Positions 1 through 5,527 of a stretch of DNA of 5,527 bases are shown piece by piece. A program made the position numbers and the translations under genes. Below the pieces are notes generated by a model. That model searched no databases and had not been told where the DNA came from. It saw only the letters and a list, made by a program, of their open reading frames with translations. The stretch's first letter is position 1. Each line of letters begins with the position of its first letter. The DNA comes from Burkholderiales bacterium (GTDB taxonomy: Bacteria > Pseudomonadota > Gammaproteobacteria > Burkholderiales > Burkholderiaceae_C): NCBI GenBank assembly GCA_005786815.1, contig SYDB01000134.1:1-5527 (forward strand), given 5' to 3'.

Positions 1-1
1 C

Positions 2-430
2 ATGAAGGACGGGAAAATTGATGCGTTTTTTTGGGTGGGTGGTTTACCTACAGCTGCTGTCACAGATTTAGCCAACACCCCTGGTACAAAGATCAAAATG
101 GTTGACCATGCGGAAGTTGTTGCTGCAATGAACAAAAAATACGGCAATCTATATGTTGAAGATGTTATTTCCAAAGATATTTATCGCGGTATGGACACCG
201 ACAACAAACAGGCTACGGTGATGAATATTTTGGTAGCCCACGAGACGATGGATGAAAAGACTGCCTACAACATCGTGAAAACTATTTTTGACAAGCGCGA
301 TGATTTGATAGCAGTCCACAAGGAAGCCATGAACTTCAAGTTGACGAATCAAACAAATGCAGCTTCGCCCATTCCATTTCACCCAGGTGCTATTAAGTAC
401 TTCGCTGAAAAAGGCATCAAGCTCAACTGA
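2..430 (+). CDS. TRAP transporter solute receptor, TAXI family (3' part only)
   Basis: This is the C-terminal half of a periplasmic substrate-binding protein of a TRAP transporter. The reading frame is open to the window edge and the visible 142 residues are under half of the roughly 310-330 usual for the family, so the true start and signal peptide lie upstream; the ATG at position 2 is an internal Met. The opening GKIDAFFWVGGLPTAAV matches the TAXI signature in which a DG-x-DAFF segment precedes GG-x-P near the ligand cleft. The C-terminal HPGAIKYFAEKG is the usual ending of the family. TAXI receptors capture small organic acids and deliver them to the membrane subunit; the ligand cannot be read from this fragment. 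The stop TGA shares its last base with the start of the fused permease gene (TGATG), which supports one transport operon. Family assignment is secure; substrate is unknown. Confidence 0.93.
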   Translation: MKDGKIDAFFWVGGLPTAAVTDLANTPGTKIKMVDHAEVVAAMNKKYGNLYVEDVISKDIYRGMDTDNKQATVMNILVAHETMDEKTAYNIVKTIFDKRDDLIAVHKEAMNFKLTNQTNAASPIPFHPGAIKYFAEKGIKLN

Positions 431-2484
431 TGAGCGATACGCCTGTCTCTTCCACCGCGTCAGGTGCCATTCGTGATCAACAGGTGGTGATTAGCGAACA
501 AGCTCTTAAAAAAGCGGAAGAGTTTATTGAAGCCGAAGAAGGGGCTGCCAATAAGTTAAGGGGTTGGCTGGGTGTTTTAGTCACCACCTTGGCGGTGGTG
601 ATGTCGGTTTTTCACCTCTACACCGCCTATGCCATCGTTCCTACGCAAACCCTAAGGCCGGTGCATGTGGGCTTTGTGCTGGTCTTGTGCTTTTTAATGT
701 TCCCCATTGCGAGCAAATACCGCCACCGCATCATGTGGTGGGATTGGCTAGCAGCCTTACTCTCCATCGCGGTGGTGGTGTATTTAATTTTGGGCGGTGA
801 CGATTTCACCGACCGCAATACCTTACCTGACTTTTGGGATGTGGTGTTGGGCATCGCCTTGATCGTGATGGTGATGGAAGCGATGCGACGCACCAATGGT
901 TGGATCATGCCCATCATCACGATGTGCTTTATTTTGTATGCGCTGTATGGCCCGTTATTACCTGCACCTTGGACGCACAAAGGCTATTCCGTTGGACGCT
1001 TGGTGGGCGTGATGTACATGACGCTAGAGGGCATCTATGGCGTGGCAGTCGATGTGTCGTCCTCTTTGATTATTTTGTTCACCATCTTCGGTGCTTTCTT
1101 ACAGTATTCAGGAGCGGGTAAGTTCTATATCGATTTTTCTTTTTCAGCCATGGGTGGCAAACCTACGGGTGCTGGCCGTACGGTTGTCTTGGCATCGTTT
1201 CTTTTAGGAGGTCCATCTGGTTCGGGTGTAGCGACCACGGTGACCTTGGGATCCGTGGCCTACCCCATGCTCGCGAAAGCTGGCTATGAACGCAATGCAG
1301 CCGGTGGTTTGTTGGCTGCGGGCGGTTTGGGCGCGATTATTTCGCCACCGGTGTTGGGCGCAGCTGCGTTTTTAATTGCAGAGTTTTTAAAAATCTCTTA
1401 CCTCGACGTGTTGTTGATGGCGGTCATACCGACCTGCATGTTTTATTTGGCGTTGTTCTTGATGGTGGAAATCGATGCCCGTAAATACGGCATGGGTGAA
1501 ACCGCTTTTGACAAAGTGGACACGGTGTGGAACTTAACCAAAAATTACGGCTTCCACTTTTTGTCACTGGTCTCGATCATCTTTTTCATGATGTGGGGCT
1601 TCTCTCCCGTGCTCTCTGTTTTTTGGGCAACAGTCGTTTCATTCTTGACTAGCTTCTTACGACGCGACTGCGCTTTGATCTCGTATGACTTGTTTCAAGG
1701 CAAAGGTTCGTTTTGGCCATTGATTTTGAAGTCACCTTTTATGAAAGCGATGGAAGGCGGCTCAGTGGGAGTTTTGAATGTTGCTGCAACATGCGCAGGT
1801 GCCGGCATCATTGTGGGCGTAGTGACCCTGACAGGTTTAGGTTTGAAGTTCAGCTCTATCGTCATTGATTACGCAGGGGGCTCTTTGCTACTTACGGCGA
1901 TCTTTACCTCCTTGGTGGTGTGGATTGTGGGATTGGCAGTCCCTGTGACTGCCTCCTACATTATTTGTGCAGTGATAGCGGCCCCTGCTTTAATCAAATT
2001 GGGGGTTCCCGACTTTGCTGCACACATGTTCATCTTTTATTACGCTGTGCTGTCTGAAGTTTCTCCGCCAACCGCGCTGTCCCCATTTGCAGCGGCAGCA
2101 ATTACAGGCGGCGACCCCTATAAAACTACTTTACAAAGTTGGAAATACACCATTCCGGCTTTCTTGGTTCCGTTTATGTTTGTCCTCGAGCCCAGTGGTC
2201 AGGGCTTGTTATTGATGGGATCAACCAAAGCTTTGGCCGATGCAGACTGGGCATCTATTGCGCAAGTCACTGCCACTTGCGCGGTAGGCATCGCTTCATT
2301 GGCGGTGGGTTTTCAAGGCTGGGCTTTATTAAAAACCACGTTTGTTGAGCGGTCGATGTTTATCGTGGCGGGCTTTGCGTTGGTGTACCCAGGTGCTGTT
2401 GCCGATTTCACTGGGTTTGGATTGGTCCTTGTCGCTATGACTGTGCAATTTATCCGTTTTAAAACTTCCCGGAGTTCGATTTGA
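430..2484 (+). CDS. TRAP transporter fused permease (4TM/12TM, DctQ-DctM type)
   Basis: This inner-membrane protein of 684 residues is a fusion of the small (DctQ-like) and large (DctM-like) TRAP membrane subunits, the usual arrangement with TAXI receptors and a normal length. A charged, probably helical cytoplasmic N-terminus (about 18-45) precedes hydrophobic segments near 46-70, 78-93, 103-121, 136-152 and 155-175. The DctM part runs from about 200 to 585. Its landmarks are GGPSGSG at 260-266, a glycine-rich stretch with SPPVLGAAAF at 305-314, MEGGSVGVLN at 441-450, TLTGLG at 466-471, VPVTASYI at 504-511 and LSEVSPPTALSPFAAAAI at 541-558. Further hydrophobic segments follow to the C-terminus. 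It should use a Na+ or H+ gradient to move the receptor's ligand inward. No strong Shine-Dalgarno is seen before the ATG; translation is probably coupled through TGATG. The SPPVLG and GLAVP motifs differ from the STGGqxmPPvMG and GMGxP that I recall as commoner. Confidence 0.95.
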   Translation: MSDTPVSSTASGAIRDQQVVISEQALKKAEEFIEAEEGAANKLRGWLGVLVTTLAVVMSVFHLYTAYAIVPTQTLRPVHVGFVLVLCFLMFPIASKYRHRIMWWDWLAALLSIAVVVYLILGGDDFTDRNTLPDFWDVVLGIALIVMVMEAMRRTNGWIMPIITMCFILYALYGPLLPAPWTHKGYSVGRLVGVMYMTLEGIYGVAVDVSSSLIILFTIFGAFLQYSGAGKFYIDFSFSAMGGKPTGAGRTVVLASFLLGGPSGSGVATTVTLGSVAYPMLAKAGYERNAAGGLLAAGGLGAIISPPVLGAAAFLIAEFLKISYLDVLLMAVIPTCMFYLALFLMVEIDARKYGMGETAFDKVDTVWNLTKNYGFHFLSLVSIIFFMMWGFSPVLSVFWATVVSFLTSFLRRDCALISYDLFQGKGSFWPLILKSPFMKAMEGGSVGVLNVAATCAGAGIIVGVVTLTGLGLKFSSIVIDYAGGSLLLTAIFTSLVVWIVGLAVPVTASYIICAVIAAPALIKLGVPDFAAHMFIFYYAVLSEVSPPTALSPFAAAAITGGDPYKTTLQSWKYTIPAFLVPFMFVLEPSGQGLLLMGSTKALADADWASIAQVTATCAVGIASLAVGFQGWALLKTTFVERSMFIVAGFALVYPGAVADFTGFGLVLVAMTVQFIRFKTSRSSI
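2471..2474 (+). promoter_or_regulatory. Ribosome binding site (GGAG) for the TTG-started lyase gene
   Basis: GGAG lies six bases before TTG at 2481-2483, a good Shine-Dalgarno spacing, inside the end of the permease gene. In this frame a stop (TAA, 2460-2462) lies just upstream and no ATG or GTG occurs between it and the TTG. The next Met is residue 33, already inside the barrel. The site therefore decides the start. Confidence 0.75.
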
Positions 2485-3425
2485 GAACATTAGACGCCAC
2501 AGCTAAGGGCGTATACCTTATTACCGTCACACCCTTCACCGATGCAGGTGCCTTAGATTTGCCCAGCACTGACCGTATGGTGGACTTTTGTTTAGAAGCT
2601 GGCGTAACAGGATTGACCGTACTCGGCATCATGGGAGAAGCCACCAAACTCACGGCAGAAGAATCACGCACCTATGTAAAACAAGTGCTTGCGCGGGTTA
2701 CGGGCCGTGTGCCAGTCGTGGTGGGAGCATCAGCTGCAGGCTTTGCACCCATGAAAGAGCTCACGCAAAGCGTGATGGATTTGGGCGCATCAGGGGTGAT
2801 GGTCGCGCCGCCACCGACTGTAAAAACAGATGATCAAATCGTCAGCTACTTTGATATGGTCAGCGAAACTTTAGGGCCTGATGTGCCTTGGGTGTTGCAA
2901 GACCATCCAGTCTCTACTGGCGTGCAAATGTCGGCATCTGTTATTTTGCGCATCATTAAAAATTCGCCTACATGTGTGATGTTGAAACATGAAGACTGCC
3001 CTGGATTGGCAAAGATGTCTGCTTATCGCGCTGCTAGCGACAAAGGCGATGCAAGGCGTATTTCGATTTTGACGGGTAATGGTGGCGGTTTGTTCTTGCC
3101 AGAAGAGCTCTCGCGTGGCGCAGATGGTGCTATGACGGGATTCGCTTATCCCGAGATGATGGTCGATGTGGTGCGGGCTCATGCGGCTGGTGATGTTGAG
3201 CGTGCACATGATCTATTTGACGCTTACTTGCCATTGTCGCGCTATGAACAACAAGCCGGTATTGGCTTGGCCGTTCGCAAACACTTGTTAGCGCAACGGG
3301 GTGTGATTGCTAGCGCTGCAATTCGTAAACCTGGCCCTAAGCTCTCATCTGCAGACCTTGCTGACTTGGACCGCTTAGTGAAACGACAAACGCGTCGATT
3401 GGCTGAAATTGGCTTAGCAAAGTAA
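2481..3425 (+). CDS. DapA-superfamily (dihydrodipicolinate synthase/NAL-like) lyase, substrate unknown
   Basis: This is a class I aldolase-type TIM-barrel enzyme of the DHDPS/N-acetylneuraminate lyase superfamily; 314 residues is a usual length. It is cytoplasmic and probably acts on a 2-keto acid through a Schiff base. Visible landmarks are VYLITVTPFT at 11-20 (strand 1), GIMGE at 49-53 in place of GTTGE, QDHP at 140-143 in place of YNVP, the predicted Schiff-base lysine K169 in VMLKHED, and a GNGGG turn at 199-203. Against E. coli DapA, the Thr44/Thr45 pair aligns with I50/M51, Tyr133 with Q140 and Arg138 with S145, so lysine biosynthesis is unlikely. The start is TTG; it overlaps the permease stop by four bases (TTGA) and has a GGAG ribosome site. 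The position between a TRAP permease and an RraA-family lyase suggests breakdown of the imported acid by dehydration or aldol cleavage. Family is certain, reaction is not. Confidence 0.9.
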   Translation: MRTLDATAKGVYLITVTPFTDAGALDLPSTDRMVDFCLEAGVTGLTVLGIMGEATKLTAEESRTYVKQVLARVTGRVPVVVGASAAGFAPMKELTQSVMDLGASGVMVAPPPTVKTDDQIVSYFDMVSETLGPDVPWVLQDHPVSTGVQMSASVILRIIKNSPTCVMLKHEDCPGLAKMSAYRAASDKGDARRISILTGNGGGLFLPEELSRGADGAMTGFAYPEMMVDVVRAHAAGDVERAHDLFDAYLPLSRYEQQAGIGLAVRKHLLAQRGVIASAAIRKPGPKLSSADLADLDRLVKRQTRRLAEIGLAK

Positions 3426-3427
3426 AT

Positions 3428-4153
3428 ATGACTGACTACACAAAGCTTACGCTCTCTAAAGAAGCGATTGATATTCTTTCTAGAGTAACCACCGCCACAC
3501 TGACCACCTTGTTGTTAAAAAAAGGTTTGCGTAATGTGTGGTTGCGTAACACCAAGCCTATTCGTTCAGGTCAGCCTCGTTTGGTGGGCAGAGCATTTAC
3601 TTTGCGCTTTGTTCCTGCACGAGAAGATTTGGCAACGCCTGAATCGTGGGCGTCTCCCATTTCAACCCGCGCTGCGATTGAAGATATGCCAGCTGGTTGT
3701 ATCGCTGTTGTAGATTCAATGGGCGTACAAGATGCAGGTATTTTTGGTGACATCTTGTGTGCACGTATGGTCAAGCGCGGTGTCGCTGCTTTGATCACTG
3801 ACGGTGTGGTGCGTGATGCGGCCGGTGTTCTAGGTACCGGAATGAACGTCTGGTGCAACGGCGTGGCATCGCCTCCATCGGTGGCTGGCTTAACGTTTGT
3901 GGATTGGCAAAAACCTATTGCTTGCGGTGGCGTGGCGGTTTTTCCAGGCGATGTGATCGTCGTGGATGACGATGGCGCTGTATTGATACCAGCCGCATTG
4001 CTAGACGCCATGCTCAAAGAAGGTCCAGAGCAAGAGCGCATGGAAGGTTGGATCATGTCTGAGGTGGAGAAGGGTGTTCCACTTCCGGGTTTGTATCCTA
4101 TGGATGCAGCTACTAAGGCGCGCTATCAAGCCGATATGGCAAAACAGAACTAA
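3428..4153 (+). CDS. RraA / 4-hydroxy-4-methyl-2-oxoglutarate aldolase family protein
   Basis: This 241-residue protein belongs to the RraA-like fold family, which contains metal-dependent HMG/CHA aldolases and oxaloacetate decarboxylases as well as the E. coli RNase E inhibitor RraA. The core is seen in GDIL at 107-110, RGVAALITDGVVRD at 117-130 and the closing VFPGDVIVVDDDGAVLIP at 171-188. D108 is followed by exactly 20 residues and then R129-D130. This D-X20-R-D pattern is known from the catalytically active aldolase/decarboxylase members, where the Asp residues serve the divalent metal and the Arg binds the substrate. An enzymatic role is therefore favoured over RNase regulation. It is longer than E. 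coli RraA (about 160 residues), with an extra N-terminal region of about 45 residues and a C-terminal tail. ATG follows the upstream TAA after two bases, with only a weak AAAG (3419-3422) as ribosome site, so coupling is likely. It is the last gene of the cassette; the reaction is unproven. Confidence 0.9.
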   Translation: MTDYTKLTLSKEAIDILSRVTTATLTTLLLKKGLRNVWLRNTKPIRSGQPRLVGRAFTLRFVPAREDLATPESWASPISTRAAIEDMPAGCIAVVDSMGVQDAGIFGDILCARMVKRGVAALITDGVVRDAAGVLGTGMNVWCNGVASPPSVAGLTFVDWQKPIACGGVAVFPGDVIVVDDDGAVLIPAALLDAMLKEGPEQERMEGWIMSEVEKGVPLPGLYPMDAATKARYQADMAKQN

Positions 4154-4155
4154 GA

Positions 4156-4167
4156 AATTTATAAATT
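4156..4167. repeat. 12-bp perfect AT palindrome after the RraA-family gene
   Basis: AATTTATAAATT reads the same on both strands and starts three bases after the stop codon of the + strand operon. It contains only A and T, so a chance origin in AT-rich intergenic DNA is quite possible. No function is claimed. Confidence 0.4.
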
Positions 4168-4190
4168 AATTAGGTTCTGACCCCAATTAA
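4166..4190. terminator. Possible bidirectional terminator hairpin between converging genes
   Basis: On the + strand TTAATT (4166-4171) and GGT (4173-4175) can pair with ACC (4180-4182) and AATTAA (4185-4190), leaving a TCTG loop and an A/CC internal bulge. The stem is AT-rich and weak. For the - strand transcript the stem is followed by a T-rich stretch (TTTATAAATTT); for the + strand five T residues (4204-4208) come only after a further 13 bases. Its place between convergent operons suits a terminator, but it is not a classical GC-rich one. Confidence 0.35.
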
Positions 4191-4202
4191 TGCCAATTAA
4201 TG
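4183..4202. repeat. Tandem 10-bp duplication (CCAATTAATG x2)
   Basis: Two exact head-to-tail copies of CCAATTAATG fill 4183-4192 and 4193-4202. A third AATTAAT core lies at 4164-4170, on the other side of GGTTCTGACC. The array ends just before the stop codon of the - strand reductase gene. On the - strand it reads as ATTGGGGTCAGAACC flanked by TTAATT and AATTAA. This resembles short repeat motifs I recall around IS200-like/REP-associated transposase genes in Proteobacteria, but no transposase gene is present here. Confidence 0.6.
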
Positions 4203-4206
4203 CTTT

Positions 4207-5250
4207 TTAATCTTTGCCCAAGACGCCAAGTAAACGGTGTAAGGCAGTAGATGTGGTGGTGTATTGCAAAGGCGTATTGCGATTTGGGTAGACGATATTT
4301 GCTGCACCAAATGCCGCTAGCGTGGCTTCATGAAAACCACACAGAATTAATTTCTTTTTACCTGGATAGGTATTGATATCGCCTACGGCAAAAATACCTT
4401 TTGTCGAGGTAGAAAAATTCTCAGTGTTGACCTCAAGTTGCTTGCGTTGCATGGCAAGTTCCCATTGGGCTATGGGGCCTAGCTTGGGTGATATACCCAA
4501 AAAAGCCACGATGTGATGCATGGGTCGGTCTATGGATTCGCCAGTGGAAGTCGCAATTGTCACACTTTGCAAAACTCCGTGATTGGTATTGAAGGCAGTT
4601 AATTGGCCAATTTGCAGGTGCAACTTGCCAGAAGCGACAGCATCGCGCATGGATTGCACGCGTTCGACAGGGGCATCAAACACATCACGCCTGTGCATCA
4701 ATGTGACGCTTTTAGGCGCGGGGCTAGATTGAGCAAGAGAAAGTGCTGTAGAAATCGCATCAGCATCTTGCCCCACTACCAAAATATCTTTGCCTGATAG
4801 GTCGAGTGCATTAGGCTTAGCGTAATGCACGCATTGGCCTTCTAGTTCTGCAGCGCCTGCCACCAGCAAAGGGCGTGGTTGAAATGCGCCTACACCCGCT
4901 GCGATAAAAACGGTTTTACTAAGAAACTGAGCGCCAATATTCGTGGTTAATGCAAAGCGGCCATCAGCTTGTGTTTTGCATTCAGCAACCAGTTGGCCCA
5001 AGTGCAATGTTGGCTGAAAAGGTTGGACTTGTTTTTGAAGATTGGCGATCAGCTCGGCGCCAGAATACACAGGAACGCCAGGTATGTCGTAGATAGGTTT
5101 ATCTGCATAGAGTTCTTGGCATTGACCGCCGACATGCGGCAACGCATCGACGATATGGCATCGAATATCTTGAAGCCCCAGTTGGAAGGCTTGGAATAAG
5201 CCGACTGGTCCGGCACCAATTATGACAGCGTCGGTTTCAATCATGCGCAT
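4207..5250 (-). CDS. Ferredoxin-NADP+ reductase-like FAD-dependent oxidoreductase (TrxB/YumC type)
   Basis: This 347-residue flavoprotein of the thioredoxin-reductase-like ferredoxin-NADP+ reductase group is predicted to pass electrons between NADPH and ferredoxin in the cytoplasm. The FAD-binding GAGPVG is at 12-17, followed by GGQCQELYADKPIYDIPG at 41-58, typical of the YumC type. HRRDVF at 186-191 is the segment that normally binds the NADP phosphate, and GIFAVGDI at 285-292 is the second FAD motif. The C-terminal TTTST at 331-335 and LLGV at 340-343 fit this class. There is no CxxC pair, so it is not a thioredoxin reductase. The usual GGGDSA nucleotide motif is replaced by GQDADA at 160-165. 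The gene follows fdxA by 22 bases, so the ferredoxin is the likely partner. The start could be either ATG of ATGCGCATG; no upstream alternative exists before a stop, and neither ATG has a clear Shine-Dalgarno. Confidence 0.87.
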   Translation of the reverse strand: MRMIETDAVIIGAGPVGLFQAFQLGLQDIRCHIVDALPHVGGQCQELYADKPIYDIPGVPVYSGAELIANLQKQVQPFQPTLHLGQLVAECKTQADGRFALTTNIGAQFLSKTVFIAAGVGAFQPRPLLVAGAAELEGQCVHYAKPNALDLSGKDILVVGQDADAISTALSLAQSSPAPKSVTLMHRRDVFDAPVERVQSMRDAVASGKLHLQIGQLTAFNTNHGVLQSVTIATSTGESIDRPMHHIVAFLGISPKLGPIAQWELAMQRKQLEVNTENFSTSTKGIFAVGDINTYPGKKKLILCGFHEATLAAFGAANIVYPNRNTPLQYTTTSTALHRLLGVLGKD

Positions 5251-5272
5251 GGATTTGAATGCGCTTGCGTTT

Positions 5273-5527
5273 TTAGCGCTTTAACTCAGCAAGTTTGCCG
5301 GTGCGTTCTTTCCAGTCGTCTGCATCTGGTAAAGGTGTTTTGCGCTTGGTAATGCTTGGCCAGCCAATTAGGGACAACTCTGCGTTCAGCGCTGTCATAT
5401 GCATCTGGTCAGTTGGAACGTCTTCTTCTGCATAAATCGCGTTGACGGGGCACTCTGGAATGCAGACTGCACAGTCGATGCACTCATCTGGGTCAATCGT
5501 TAAAAAATTCGGACCTTCGCGAAAGCA
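5273..5527 (-). CDS. fdxA: 7Fe ferredoxin FdxA (N-terminus beyond window end)
   Basis: The reverse strand from the window edge encodes 84 residues beginning CFREGPNFLTIDP and ending ELKR before a TAA. The frame is open at the edge, and about 23 N-terminal residues are missing against the usual length near 107. The visible DECIDCAVCIPECP gives cysteines at fragment positions 16, 19, 22 and 26. By comparison with Azotobacter ferredoxin I, the first three bind the [4Fe-4S] cluster and the last binds the [3Fe-4S] cluster; the remaining ligands lie outside the window. NAIYAEEDVP and WPSITKRKTPLPDADDW are characteristic of the proteobacterial FdxA group, including its C-terminal extension. It is a small soluble electron carrier. 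It lies upstream of the reductase on the same strand, a natural redox pair probably transcribed together. Identification is very secure although the gene is partial. Confidence 0.95.
   Translation of the reverse strand, partial: CFREGPNFLTIDPDECIDCAVCIPECPVNAIYAEEDVPTDQMHMTALNAELSLIGWPSITKRKTPLPDADDWKERTGKLAELKR

Noticed and set aside
627..980. 117-residue open frame on the - strand opposite the permease gene
   Set aside because: It is fully covered by membrane-segment coding sequence of the permease and has no independent support.
2871..3209. 112-residue open frame on the - strand opposite the DapA-family gene
   Set aside because: It is antisense to the conserved barrel region, its His/Cys/Arg-rich composition is unlike a real protein here, and it shows no known motif.
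2481..3425. Reading the gene as lysine-biosynthesis dapA
   Set aside because: Key DHDPS residues are replaced and the context is a TRAP transport operon rather than lysine synthesis.
3571..4056. 161-residue open frame on the - strand opposite the RraA-family gene
   Set aside because: It lies wholly opposite a gene with clear family motifs, shows no recognisable domain, is rich in Ser/Thr/Pro as antisense frames often are, and has no ribosome site or partner.
4156..4167. The AT palindrome as a regulator operator
   Set aside because: It sits downstream of both convergent genes, not before a promoter, and is a low-complexity A/T sequence that could arise by chance.
4207..5250. Reading the flavoprotein as thioredoxin reductase
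   Set aside because: Its five cysteines (31, 44, 91, 140, 304) form no CxxC pair, and the GGQ...IYDIPG segment and fdxA neighbour point to a ferredoxin reductase.
1..5527. CRISPR array, tRNA/rRNA gene, prophage, or a wholly new defence or other system
   Set aside because: No spaced repeats, cloverleaf or rRNA-like stretch was seen, and nearly all bases lie in recognisable metabolic genes.

Overview
The window looks like chromosomal DNA of a betaproteobacterium, most likely Burkholderiales (Comamonadaceae or Burkholderiaceae-like). The basis is the style of the proteins, the moderate base composition for that group, and a pairing of ferredoxin FdxA with a YumC/TrxB-like ferredoxin-NADP reductase that I recall from this lineage. 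This placement is an inference by eye, not a database result.

Positions 1-4153 (+ strand) are one tightly packed operon. In order it encodes: the C-terminal part of a TAXI-type TRAP solute receptor (cut by the window start), a fused 4TM/12TM TRAP permease, a DapA-superfamily (class I, Schiff-base) lyase, and an RraA/HMG-aldolase-family lyase. The junctions are TGATG (1-base overlap), TTGA (4-base overlap, TTG start) and a 2-base gap, so the four genes are probably translationally coupled. The simplest reading is a cassette that imports an organic acid using an ion gradient and then cleaves, dehydrates or decarboxylates it. The sequence does not reveal the substrate.

Positions 4154-4206 are a short AT-rich gap between converging genes. 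It holds a 10-bp tandem duplication, a 12-bp AT palindrome and a hairpin around GGTTCTGACCCC, which resembles short dispersed repeats. It may serve as a terminator.

Positions 4207-5527 (- strand) hold a redox pair. A 7Fe ferredoxin gene fdxA (its N-terminus lies beyond the window end) is followed 22 bases later by an FAD-dependent ferredoxin-NADP reductase-like gene whose NADP-binding motif is altered. The two proteins probably exchange electrons with each other; nothing links them to the TRAP cassette.

I found no RNA gene, CRISPR array, intact mobile element or clearly new multi-gene system. The most interesting points are the two lyases of different families behind one transporter, the DapA homologue with its proton-relay residues replaced, and the repeat-like intergenic element.
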